Source: Thermoguttaceae bacterium
Lineage (GTDB): Bacteria; Planctomycetota; Planctomycetia; Pirellulales; Thermoguttaceae
Assembly (NCBI GenBank): GCA_017454585.1
Contig: JAFTCU010000244.1
Coordinates: 1 to 22,437, forward strand
Direction: 5' to 3'
Length of the DNA stretch: 22,437 nt
In this document: positions 1 to 7,419 of the stretch, piece by piece
How the letters are laid out: each line of letters starts with the position of its first letter
Numbering within the stretch: the first letter of the stretch is position 1
Position numbers and translations under genes: made by a program
The notes under the pieces: generated by a model
Told to the model about the DNA's origin: nothing
What the model saw: the letters and a program-made list of their open reading frames with translations, nothing else
Database searches by the model: none

Positions 1-530
1 CGACGTAGGCTTTCGGAAGGACGAACGTCTCGCCGAAATTATAGTTGAAGGTCTGCGCCAGGTCGCGCGCCACTTCGAGGTGCTGCTGCTGATCCTCCCC
101 GACGGGGACGCAATCGGAATCGTACGCCAGAATGTCGGCGGCCATCAGGACCGGGTAGGTGAAAAGCCCCGCGTCCGCCGTCAGGCCTTTCGCGAGTTTT
201 TCCTTGTAGGCGTGGCAGCGTTCCAAAAGGCCCATAGGGCAGCACGTCAGAAGAAGCCACGTGAGCTGGGTCACTTCCGGGACGTCGGACTGAACGAAAA
301 GCGTGGATTTTTCCGGGTCCAGGCCGATCGCGAGGAAATAGACCGCCATGTTGAACGTCGCCTGACTGAGGCGCTCTTTGTCGCGGACGGTCGTCAGCGC
401 GTGCAGATTGGCGATAAAGTAAAACGCGTCTTCCTTTTTGCTCTGAAGTGTGACGTACTGGCGGTTCGCGCCAAAATAGTTTCCCCAGTGCGGATTTCCG
501 GTCGGTTGAATACCTGATAAAATTCTCATG
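1..530 (-). CDS. trpS: Tryptophan--tRNA ligase, N-terminal part (runs off window)
   Basis: TrpS charges tRNA-Trp with tryptophan in the cytoplasm and is a class I aminoacyl-tRNA synthetase. About 176 N-terminal residues are visible; the C-terminal half, with the KMSKS loop, lies beyond base 1. The protein opens [20 protein letters not shown]. The TGNPHWGN stretch (residues 10-17) is the TrpS form of the HIGH motif. Further in, the segments [17 protein letters not shown] and [18 protein letters not shown] are the family signature that contacts tryptophan and the adenylate. The start is the ATG at 530-528, because it gives the canonical N-terminus; the ribosome binding site is weak. A TTTACA/TATAAT promoter lies just upstream, and the gene is divergent from the secreted GATase-like protein. 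The family assignment is firm. Confidence 0.96.
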
Positions 531-578
531 TTAGGTCTCATTTGGGATTTAAAGGGAAAAAGATCCAAGTAAGAAAGT

Positions 579-606
579 ATTATACACGATTTTGAAATTT
601 TGTAAA
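579..606 (-). promoter_or_regulatory. Promoter of trpS
   Basis: Read on the minus strand, TTTACA (606-601) and TATAAT (584-579) are separated by 16 bp, giving a near-consensus sigma-70 promoter. Transcription would start near 572, leaving a leader of about 40 nt before the trpS ATG. That is too short for a T-box. Confidence 0.7.
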
Positions 607-664
607 GAAGGAACGGCCAAAAACATTCAGAACGCGCGTGGCCGACCTTTTTCCGCCTTAACCA

Positions 665-692
665 TTGACTTTTATTTTGTTTTTGGTAAAAT
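665..692 (+). promoter_or_regulatory. Promoter of the BPL_N/NlpC-like secreted protein gene
   Basis: TTGACT (665-670) and TAAAAT (687-692) are separated by 16 bp. The promoter lies about 60 bp before the ATG at 751 and is divergent from the trpS promoter about 60 bp away. Confidence 0.65.
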
Positions 693-750
693 GAAATGAT
701 TACTTCCGTATTCTCCCAATCAAAAGGTCCTTTTTGGAGTGTTCCTGACC

Positions 751-2292
751 ATGAAACGCCCTTCCTTCGTTTTGGCGTTGTTTGCAGTCGTCGCGTTCTT
801 CGCAGCAGTAAACGTTCAGGGAGATGAAACCCCTGGCCCGACAGAGGCGCAAACTCCCGTGATTCGCGTCGCCATGTACGCCGATAAAGGCGTCGGACCG
901 GGCGGTTACAAGAACTTCCCGCCGATTTTCGATTCGGACCCCCGCTTCGAAATGACCCAAGTGACCGGCCAGCAGATCCGTGACGGCATTCTGGAAAACT
1001 TTGACATTTTCCTCCTTCCCGGTGGTATGTCGAGTGCGGAAGCGGCCTCGATGCAGCCGGAAGGCGTCGCGAAGCTCAAGGAGTTCATCAAGTCGGGCAA
1101 GGGCTACATCGGCTTCTGCGCAGGAGCGTATTTCCCCATCGACCAGCGGTTCATGGACAACGCACAGATCAAAACGCGAAACTGGCAGCGCGGCCTGGCG
1201 TTTCTGAAGATCGAGCCGACGGACCTCGGCGTTAAGATTTTCGGCGAGAAGTACCGCGGGATCCAGATTTGCCGGTACCACAACGGGCCGATTTTCACCG
1301 TGAACATCAACCCGCTCCTGCCGCCGGTGCAGACGCTGTGCTGGTACCGGTCGGAAGTCGCCGACTGGGGCGCCGCGCCGGGAAACCAGATCGATTCGCC
1401 GGCGATCGTCATCACGACGTACGGGAAAGGGACGGTCATCACGGTCAGCCCGCACCCGGAATACACGCCGGAACTGTACGGGTTGGTTCTGGGGTGCCTG
1501 CATCATCTGGCGGATAATCTGCTCTTCGGCCAGCCGGAAATGGGCGTCGTTCGCACTGGCAAAACGCCGTCGGAAGAAAACCTCTCGCTCCGGCAAAAAG
1601 TGCTCGATTACATGCGCTCCATGGCCGAAATTGAGTGGACGCCTCAGGAAGATCTCGAATGGTGGGCGAATAAAACGCGGTCTCTCTACAAAAAGGGCGA
1701 AACGTACAAGGGGATCCCGTACTCCCGCAACTGGCAGTGGACGGGCCTGGAAGATTTCAAATCGTACTTGCAGGAACAGGACGGCAAGCTGGTTTATACC
1801 GGCCCGGCGGAACATTACCAGTACAAGGCGAACGCCTGCGCCACCGCCTGTTCGTTCTCGTGGCGTTCCGTCTGCCCGGATATGCCGATTCTGAAAACGT
1901 TCAATCTGGAGCCGGGGAAGATCTACATTTCGTCGAGCGTTGACTGCCGGACGCGCCAGGCGTTTTTGAAGGTCGGCGACTACAAAATGACGAAGTACGA
2001 CGATTCCAAAACGGTCGTCAGCGACAACGGCAAGGAAACGATGTTCGCCTGCTACAGCCAGCTCCTGCCGGGCGATGGTCTGGTCAAACGTCCGGAAGGG
2101 CACGCCATGATGGTCATGCACGTCGATGCGGAAAATCAGACAGTTTACATCATCGACCAGTACGGCGTGGAGAAGGGGAAGAAGGAACTGGTCAACGGGA
2201 ATCAATCCTGGCATATTGATCAACCTTACACGTTTGAACGGCTGTTTGAACTTGGCTACCTGCCCATTAGCCCGTTCTTCCTCAATGACTAA
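751..2292 (+). CDS. Secreted BPL_N (GATase-like) / NlpC-P60-like fusion protein
   Basis: Exported protein of 513 residues with two candidate catalytic domains; no substrate can be named. Residues 1-24 form a signal peptide (MKRPSF, then a hydrophobic stretch, then a small-residue cleavage area). Residues about 36-260 match the biotin-protein-ligase N-terminal (BPL_N) class I glutamine-amidotransferase-like fold. The nucleophile elbow GFCAGAY has Cys123, and a later HPE motif (His235, Glu237) completes a GATase triad. Residues about 315-500 look NlpC/P60-like: YKGIPY, then [11 protein letters not shown] (Cys363 or Cys367), then PEGHAMMV (His451) and YIIDQ (Asp469). The ATG at 751 is preferred over an in-frame GTG at 739, because GGAG (736-739) sits at ribosome-binding distance from it and the GTG overlaps that site. 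The stop is 14 bp from a convergent gene. The first domain is fairly sure; the second is inferred from motif order. Confidence 0.8.
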   Translation: MKRPSFVLALFAVVAFFAAVNVQGDETPGPTEAQTPVIRVAMYADKGVGPGGYKNFPPIFDSDPRFEMTQVTGQQIRDGILENFDIFLLPGGMSSAEAASMQPEGVAKLKEFIKSGKGYIGFCAGAYFPIDQRFMDNAQIKTRNWQRGLAFLKIEPTDLGVKIFGEKYRGIQICRYHNGPIFTVNINPLLPPVQTLCWYRSEVADWGAAPGNQIDSPAIVITTYGKGTVITVSPHPEYTPELYGLVLGCLHHLADNLLFGQPEMGVVRTGKTPSEENLSLRQKVLDYMRSMAEIEWTPQEDLEWWANKTRSLYKKGETYKGIPYSRNWQWTGLEDFKSYLQEQDGKLVYTGPAEHYQYKANACATACSFSWRSVCPDMPILKTFNLEPGKIYISSSVDCRTRQAFLKVGDYKMTKYDDSKTVVSDNGKETMFACYSQLLPGDGLVKRPEGHAMMVMHVDAENQTVYIIDQYGVEKGKKELVNGNQSWHIDQPYTFERLFELGYLPISPFFLND

Positions 2293-2306
2293 AATGGAAG
2301 GTAGGT

Positions 2307-2678
2307 TCAAGAGTCACGTTTTTTGTGAAGCTTGTTCATTTCCCGGTCCAGATTGATCCCCAGTTTTTCGCACCGAAGTTCCAGCGAACGCTGAAAGTAG
2401 TACCACGCCTGGTTTTGTTTGGGTTGCTGTCGGGCGTAATTAAACGAGGAAATGACGAGTGATTCGGGTACAATCCCACGGGCGACCAGTGTGAAAACAT
2501 CGTCCACAAACTCCTTGGACTCGTCGGTCGGGCAGCGCAGCGCGGCTTTCATCTGCTCTGCAGAAAGTTGCATATACTGCGCCTGAACCTGCTGAAGAAA
2601 ATAGGTTCCCGGCAGGAATCCCGATCCTGAAAGCAAAACGGAACACAAAAGTGTTAATTTCTGGAAATTTTTCAGCAT
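2307..2678 (-). CDS. Small exported protein of unknown function
   Basis: A 123-residue protein I do not recognise. It begins MLKNFQKLTLLCSVLLSGSG, a typical Sec signal peptide, with likely cleavage near the QVQAQY segment (about residue 34). The mature part is about 90 residues and mostly helical by composition, with three cysteine-free helices and one Cys in LRCPTDE and another in LRCEKLG; these could pair. The phrase QNQAWYYFQRSLELRCEKLG is TPR-like in flavour, but no repeat can be counted. The start ATG (2678) has a strong ribosome binding site, GAGGCGG, 4-10 nt upstream. It is convergent with the BPL_N-fusion gene and divergent from the next exported protein. It is very likely a real gene; its function is unknown. 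Confidence 0.75.
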   Translation of the reverse strand: MLKNFQKLTLLCSVLLSGSGFLPGTYFLQQVQAQYMQLSAEQMKAALRCPTDESKEFVDDVFTLVARGIVPESLVISSFNYARQQPKQNQAWYYFQRSLELRCEKLGINLDREMNKLHKKRDS

Positions 2679-2726
2679 ACACCGCCTCTTTTTCGGGAAA
2701 AATTTTAAAAAATACGGAATAATGGG

Positions 2727-2755
2727 TGGACTTTTATGGATTCTTCAGGTATAAT
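2727..2755 (+). promoter_or_regulatory. Promoter of the 571-residue exported protein gene
   Basis: TGGACT (2727-2732) and TATAAT (2750-2755) are separated by 17 bp. The promoter overlaps an upstream in-frame ATG (2736), so that ATG cannot be on the transcript. This fixes the start at 2811. Confidence 0.6.
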
Positions 2756-2810
2756 ACCAAAAAAGGTGTATTTTTGCAAGAGCAGAAAATTTCAGAATTT
2801 TGTAGTCATT

Positions 2811-4526
2811 ATGAACGCCCGCCCGATCAAAATCCGATGGATTCTTTTGTTTTTCGGGCTGGTTTTTTGTCTTGAAGCCACCCTTCACGCGGAGGACTGG
2901 TTTGCACTGCTCGACAGTAATTCGTGCCAACGCAGAAATCGGGCGTGGAAAGTTCTTTCTCTTGAGGCCCAGGAAACTCCAAACCCGGTGGAATTTTTGA
3001 GCGAGGTTCAGAAGGAGCTTCAAAATTCCTCTCTTTCCTTTGAGGCCCAGGAACGGCTTGAGACCTTGGAGCGTATTCTGGAAAAGCGCCTTCATTCGGA
3101 GCCCCAAACTCTTGAGAAAATGGTACCACCGCCAGTAGAACTGGAAGATATTTCGGTTTGGGAAATGCTAACCTCGGAATCTCCGGTAAAACGCAATCTG
3201 GCGGAGCGTGAAATTCGCGGCCTGATTCGCAGTGGCCAGAAACTTTCCCAAATGTTGATCCGCCTGCGGGAAATCATTGTGCAGGAGTCTCTTTCAACCG
3301 ACGACCGGCTCCGTGTCTGGAAGCTGGAACAGCTCGCCCGGCAAAAATGGCTTGAAAACGCGGACTTTCAGTCGGATTTTTCGGAAACTCAGTTAAAAGA
3401 AAGCGTAAATATTCTCGCCTCGGCGAATTTGCCCGAAGACCGCCTTGTTCCCTGGATGAACCTGGATGAACGGACTCGAACCCTTTATTCCATCGCGATT
3501 TATGAAGATCCGTTCGGTGGGGACTGTTTACCTTTTCTGGACTTTGAGGATTACAAATCGGGCAAACGCGAAGGGCTGAAAATCTGGAAGGAGGTTCAGT
3601 TCCTTGAAGACGCTTTGATCTGCGATAAGACCCAGGCGAAAACACTGAAATTGATCCAGGACAGTCTGGCGTCCGAGTCGGTTACGCCGGCAGGAACGAT
3701 CATACTCAAGCGGCTTGAATTTCTGACGGTCCCTTGCATGGCTGCGGAGTATTGGACTCGCGGAACGTTTCATCGTGCGCAGATACTTCACATTGGTGTT
3801 CCTCAGCAAAGTGGAACGGGTATTTCCTTTTTTGATTCCTCGACGGATGAAACGGCGCACTGCCAGCAGGGGACGAACCTCGCGACTCGTGATTATCTGT
3901 GGGGAGTGGCCATTCGTCATCCCCATAATCGTGAGGCATTTTTCTATCTCTTGCCTCTGAAAACGGTTGAGTCGAAACTTCTCTACGCCTCCCGAATCCT
4001 GGAAGATCAGGAACAAAGACTGCGTGTGCTTTCGGAAAAAACGCTTCAGAATCTTCCGGAATCGGAGGAGGAAAAACAGGACCTTGTGGTTTTGCTTTCG
4101 ATCCTTGATCCGCATCTCGCGTCTGTGAAAGCGGGAGAGTGGCTTTCTCTCCCGGAGATGAAACCTTTTGAAGCGGAAATCTGCGAGTTTCTTCAAAAAA
4201 AGGGGACCAAAGAGGCGGTTCCGGCTTTGCTCCGCCGGCTGGAAGGGGAACCGATCCTCAAAGGAAACCGCCGTGTGGACTGGCTGGCCGCTCTGGGAAT
4301 TGCGGAACGTGACCCTTGGGATGATGTGGAAACGTGGCTGAATGACGTGGCCCAAAAGGAAATCCCTTTGACCGAGAAAGGTCCCGGAGAGAGCAGCTCC
4401 CCCATGGTTTTTACGGCCCCGGGAGGAAAGCCGGTCAAGCCTGAAAAGCAGGAAACGAAAGAAGAAAACGCTCCGACGCTGGCATCGGAAGCAAGGAAAA
4501 TCCTGGAAAAGCGTTCCGCGCAGTGA
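2811..4526 (+). CDS. Exported helical-repeat protein of unknown function
   Basis: A 571-residue protein without a recognised family. Residues 1-30 (MNARPIKIRWILLFFGLVF, ending in LHA) form a signal peptide. The mature N-terminus carries two related helical units, LLDSNSCQRRNRAWKVLSL and MLTSESPVKRNLAEREIRGL. They share an L-x-S-x-S then R-x-x-A pattern like the HEAT-type units seen in many planctomycete exported proteins. The C-terminal part is again helical (EFLQKKGTKEAVPALLRRLEG resembles a HEAT unit). It ends in a low-complexity Pro/Lys/Glu stretch before LASEARKILEKRSAQ. An ATG at 2736 extends the frame but lies inside the promoter, so the 2811 ATG, which directly gives the signal peptide, is chosen. 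No Shine-Dalgarno is visible. A scaffold or periplasmic role is only a guess. Confidence 0.75.
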   Translation: MNARPIKIRWILLFFGLVFCLEATLHAEDWFALLDSNSCQRRNRAWKVLSLEAQETPNPVEFLSEVQKELQNSSLSFEAQERLETLERILEKRLHSEPQTLEKMVPPPVELEDISVWEMLTSESPVKRNLAEREIRGLIRSGQKLSQMLIRLREIIVQESLSTDDRLRVWKLEQLARQKWLENADFQSDFSETQLKESVNILASANLPEDRLVPWMNLDERTRTLYSIAIYEDPFGGDCLPFLDFEDYKSGKREGLKIWKEVQFLEDALICDKTQAKTLKLIQDSLASESVTPAGTIILKRLEFLTVPCMAAEYWTRGTFHRAQILHIGVPQQSGTGISFFDSSTDETAHCQQGTNLATRDYLWGVAIRHPHNREAFFYLLPLKTVESKLLYASRILEDQEQRLRVLSEKTLQNLPESEEEKQDLVVLLSILDPHLASVKAGEWLSLPEMKPFEAEICEFLQKKGTKEAVPALLRRLEGEPILKGNRRVDWLAALGIAERDPWDDVETWLNDVAQKEIPLTEKGPGESSSPMVFTAPGGKPVKPEKQETKEENAPTLASEARKILEKRSAQ

Positions 4527-4531
4527 CTACG

Positions 4532-4556
4532 GAGATGACGCCGGAAGCATCATCTC
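4532..4556. terminator. Hairpin between convergent genes
   Basis: GAGATGA (4532-4538) pairs perfectly with TCATCTC (4550-4556), and an inner GC/GC step can extend the stem. It sits in the 36-bp gap between two convergent stop codons, the position expected for a shared terminator. There is no clear U-tract on either side, so it may act only as a 3' end stabiliser. Confidence 0.4.
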
Positions 4557-4562
4557 TACAAC

Positions 4563-4952
4563 TTACAGCGTGGTTAATTTTTCTCGAATATCGTCCGGGA
4601 TCCGCATCGTTTTTTGATTTTTCAAATCGTAATAGACCATTACGACTGTCCCCTGTGCCGCGAGCGTGCCGTCTTTCAGGTACGCGCCGTGCTCAAGCTG
4701 GATCGAGGAATTGCCCACGTGGGTGACCCGGGTCCGGATCTCAATTTCACGCTCGGTGAACTGGATCGAACTCTTGTAGTCCAAATCGATGTGTACCAGA
4801 AGCAGATTCCACCCTTCCCGGCTCATCGAGGGGTTGAAAATCTCAAAAATCCGGTTTCTGGCCTCCTCGAACCACATCGCGGGGGCAAGGTGGTGGCAGT
4901 GACCGAGGAAATCGGTGTCGAAAATGCGTATTTGAATTTTGTGCGTCAACAT
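4563..4952 (-). CDS. Acyl-CoA thioesterase, 4HBT (hotdog) family
   Basis: A 129-residue cytoplasmic hotdog-fold thioesterase, expected to hydrolyse an acyl-CoA or acyl-carrier thioester; the substrate cannot be read from sequence. The N-terminus shows the YbgC/4HBT signature: RIFDTDFLGHCHHLAPAMWF, followed by EEAR. In this family the Asp of the DTD/DxD segment is catalytic. The middle strand IDLDYKSSIQFTEREIEIRT and the later VMVYYDLKNQK segment are also typical. The frame is open 20 codons further upstream, but that would overlap the methyltransferase stop. The ATG at 4952 has GGAGCT 7-12 nt upstream and gives the usual family length. It is the last gene of the minus-strand operon, 16 bp after the methyltransferase. 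Confidence 0.87.
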   Translation of the reverse strand: MLTHKIQIRIFDTDFLGHCHHLAPAMWFEEARNRIFEIFNPSMSREGWNLLLVHIDLDYKSSIQFTEREIEIRTRVTHVGNSSIQLEHGAYLKDGTLAAQGTVVMVYYDLKNQKTMRIPDDIREKLTTL

Positions 4953-4968
4953 ATTTTTAGCTCCAAAG

Positions 4969-5859
4969 TCAGGAAAAATCGATTCTCGCCGCCGCACCGC
5001 TTGGCAGAACACGGCCGGTGGCGGTTTTCAGCTCCATCGGGTAAAAATCACACCGGGCCGGAGGGAAATGCTCCCGCAAAAGTTGGGCCAATCCGCGTTC
5101 GTCCAATCCCGGCGAGTGGGCGGTCAGAAGCACAAAAGCCGGCGAATCAGCAATCAATTCCGCGCAGAGGTCCAGCAGTTCCGGAAGGTTCTGATCCAGT
5201 TTCCAGACTTCCCCTTTCGTGCCGTGGCCGTAGCTTGGCGGGTCGAGGATCACCGCATCGTATTTTTTGCCGCGCTTCAGCTCCCGCCGCGTGAATTTCA
5301 GAGCGTCCTCCCCGATCCAGCGCACCGGAGCATCAGCCAGATCCGATATTTCGGCGTTTTCGCGTGCCCATTGCACGATGTTTTTGGCGGAATCGACGTG
5401 TGAAACGGAGAAAATTTCCGCGTTGGCTGACGTTTTCCCGGCTTCCCGCATTGCCGCGGCCGCCGCGAGTGTACTGCCTCCCGTATAGGCGAAAAGATTT
5501 AAAACCCGGAAGGCTGACCGGCGTGCGAGATAAAATTTCGTCCGATCGTAGATCCACTCCCAGTTAGGCTCCTGCTCGGGGAAAACCCCCAAATGGCCGA
5601 CTTCCGTAGGTTTCAGGATCAGTGAGAAATGACTCGTTTCAAGCTGCCAGCTTTGCGGAGCGGTAGCCGTTTTCCAGCGCCAGTTTCCTTTCAGCCCCTC
5701 AGATCGGCGAAACATTCCGTCAGCCTTCTCCCAGATGGAAAAAGGTTCACGAGTCGTAAATAGTTCCGCTGGTGGAGACGGGCGATCGAGGAGAAGCCCG
5801 CCAAACTTTTCCAGCTTGCGGCCTTTGCCAAAATCGAGGAGCCGGTAGGAGAAAGGCAT
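4969..5859 (-). CDS. Class I SAM-dependent methyltransferase, RlmI-like
   Basis: A 296-residue methyltransferase of the group related to the 23S rRNA m5C methyltransferase RlmI/YccW, so an RNA substrate is likely but unproven. The N-terminal 100 residues (LLDFGKGRKLEKFGGLLLDR, then PSPPAE and LGVFPEQEPNWEW) are characteristic of the roughly 300-residue subfamily that lacks a separate PUA domain. SAM-binding motif I is VLNLFAYTGG (119-128) and the acidic ribose contact is HVDSAK (Asp156). The catalytic-region motif is ILDPPSYGHG (204-213). It lies 13 bp downstream of the membrane protein and 16 bp upstream of the thioesterase, all on the minus strand, so it is probably co-transcribed. Exact target position is unknown. 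Confidence 0.88.
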   Translation of the reverse strand: MPFSYRLLDFGKGRKLEKFGGLLLDRPSPPAELFTTREPFSIWEKADGMFRRSEGLKGNWRWKTATAPQSWQLETSHFSLILKPTEVGHLGVFPEQEPNWEWIYDRTKFYLARRSAFRVLNLFAYTGGSTLAAAAAMREAGKTSANAEIFSVSHVDSAKNIVQWARENAEISDLADAPVRWIGEDALKFTRRELKRGKKYDAVILDPPSYGHGTKGEVWKLDQNLPELLDLCAELIADSPAFVLLTAHSPGLDERGLAQLLREHFPPARCDFYPMELKTATGRVLPSGAAARIDFS

Positions 5860-5872
5860 CTTTGTGATTCAA

Positions 5873-7276
5873 TCAATTTCTGTAGGAATGTTTCCCGATT
5901 CCTCTGGCCGCGGTGCGGTTTTCCAGATTCGGGCGGAAAATGACCAGAATCATTAACGGGAGAAACCACGCCATGTATGTCCCTCCCTGGAATGGGTGAC
6001 AAAATTGCGCCCCAGCCATCAATGCCGCGGAACTGCTCATGAGAGTTCCGAAATTCTTTTGCGAAGGCCAGAACGTCAGGAAAAAGACCAGCACCATATA
6101 GGTTGCAATGACCGGTAAGCGATAAAAAACACTGTGCTCTGCAATATCCCAGAAGCCGGCAGCATTCCGGGAGAAAAGCCCAACGCAGCCGAAAATATCG
6201 CCTGACTGTGCCACAAACGCACTCCAGCCGCCTGAGAGAGGAATTGCGATCGCAATGAGAATCAGGAACGTACTGAGGCTTACAATGAAAAACCTCCAAA
6301 AGCCCTTTGACCAGTAAAACGCGCACCAAAGGGGGAGCAGGAAAACAGGGTAGTACGATAAGGCCGCAGAGAATCCGAGCAATACTCCCGCCAGTGAAGG
6401 AAGCCTCCACGAAAAAACGGCCCACACCAACAGTGCGGCAGGAATCAAATGATCCAGACGTGACGGCATTTGTGAAACATAAGGAAGCAGCATATAAAGT
6501 GTGGCAGCCGCAATACCCGTGTTGAAATTCTCGAAATGTTTCCAGCTCACCAGCACAATACCCGAAACGATCGCCAATTGAGCCAAAATCGACAGGAAGA
6601 TCGTCAAGCGAATTTGTGCGATCGGGAAAATGGGAAACTGGTCCAACTGGTAGGCTGGGGGTTGAACAGACTCACTGATGGAGGGGTTCGTTAATTGTTC
6701 GACCCGCTTCTTTTTCAGAAAATCGTAACGCCACTGCCGAGGAAAGTCGCAGAGTTTCGTAAAAAACGGAAGCCCCGGTCCATGAACGAGATGGGCCTTT
6801 TCATTCACAGGGGCAGCGTCCGGGTTCATCTCCCGCTCCAGATCAAGCGTTACCAGATGATCGTTCAGGTGGTACGTGATGAGTTGTTCCAAAGGTGCGC
6901 TCGCCTGGGAATCCGAGTAGTCTCTCGTTTGCGTTAAAACCACACTCGCGACCTGGAAAACCATCAGGGCCACACAGGTAAAAATCAGGCCGCCTCTGGA
7001 AAGGTTCACTTCCAGCAGCGGGCGCCGGACCATCATCGGGTCGCAAAGCATACGCAGCGTCAGGAGCAGGATGTCCGTCAGAACAAGAATGTAACCGAGG
7101 TAATAATCACGCGCGATGAGCAACAGCCCCGGGCCGAGAAATAAAAGAAGGAAAAGATCCAGATTGCGGACGCTCCACACCCTGCGGAATTTGAAAAAAA
7201 TGCCCGTAATCATCAGCAGCGACAGGTAAAACCATGTCGTTGGATTTACGTCGTAAAGCAAAAAAACTTCAAACAT
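5873..7276 (-). CDS. Polytopic membrane protein, possibly GT-C glycosyltransferase-like
   Basis: A 467-residue integral membrane protein with roughly ten hydrophobic helices. A soluble, charged segment of about 90 residues (around 120-215, rich in Asp/Glu/Lys) splits the first four helices from the rest. The layout, with later segments such as LYMLLPYVSQMPSRLDHLIP and FSAALSYYPVFLLPLWCAFY, recalls GT-C type mannosyl/arabinosyltransferases (GT87-like), but I see no decisive motif. The frame opens at a TTG (7291), but the ATG at 7276 is chosen because GGGAG lies 9-13 nt upstream and the TTG overlaps that site. It is first gene of an operon with the methyltransferase and thioesterase; no functional link between the three is obvious. 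Confidence 0.75.
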   Translation of the reverse strand: MFEVFLLYDVNPTTWFYLSLLMITGIFFKFRRVWSVRNLDLFLLLFLGPGLLLIARDYYLGYILVLTDILLLTLRMLCDPMMVRRPLLEVNLSRGGLIFTCVALMVFQVASVVLTQTRDYSDSQASAPLEQLITYHLNDHLVTLDLEREMNPDAAPVNEKAHLVHGPGLPFFTKLCDFPRQWRYDFLKKKRVEQLTNPSISESVQPPAYQLDQFPIFPIAQIRLTIFLSILAQLAIVSGIVLVSWKHFENFNTGIAAATLYMLLPYVSQMPSRLDHLIPAALLVWAVFSWRLPSLAGVLLGFSAALSYYPVFLLPLWCAFYWSKGFWRFFIVSLSTFLILIAIAIPLSGGWSAFVAQSGDIFGCVGLFSRNAAGFWDIAEHSVFYRLPVIATYMVLVFFLTFWPSQKNFGTLMSSSAALMAGAQFCHPFQGGTYMAWFLPLMILVIFRPNLENRTAARGIGKHSYRN

Positions 7277-7319
7277 ACGGACATCTCCCAAAACCGGAAA
7301 CTAAAAGTTTACAATATTA

Positions 7320-7346
7320 ATTATACAAACTTAAAAAAAATTACAA
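7320..7346 (-). promoter_or_regulatory. Probable promoter of the membrane protein operon
   Basis: On the minus strand, TTGTAA (7346-7341) and a perfect TATAAT (7325-7320) are separated by 15 bp, within an AT-rich gap. The -10 is excellent, the spacer short. The start codon is about 44 bp downstream. Confidence 0.5.
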
Positions 7347-7419
7347 GGGGGGATGGCCGCTGCAATCATGGGAAAGGATCGAGCGCTTGGCGATACAGGA
7401 AACATTGCCTCTGAATGAA

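Noticed and set aside
700..2310. A 536-codon open frame on the minus strand opposite the BPL_N fusion gene
   Set aside because: It is the antisense shadow of a gene with a signal peptide, promoter and recognisable domains. Its own translation is Arg/Val/Leu/Asp-rich without any family, and it would overlap the neighbouring genes.
4614..5294. Plus-strand frame of 226 codons over the thioesterase and methyltransferase
   Set aside because: No family features; both minus-strand genes have clear motifs and ribosome binding or spacing that fit an operon.
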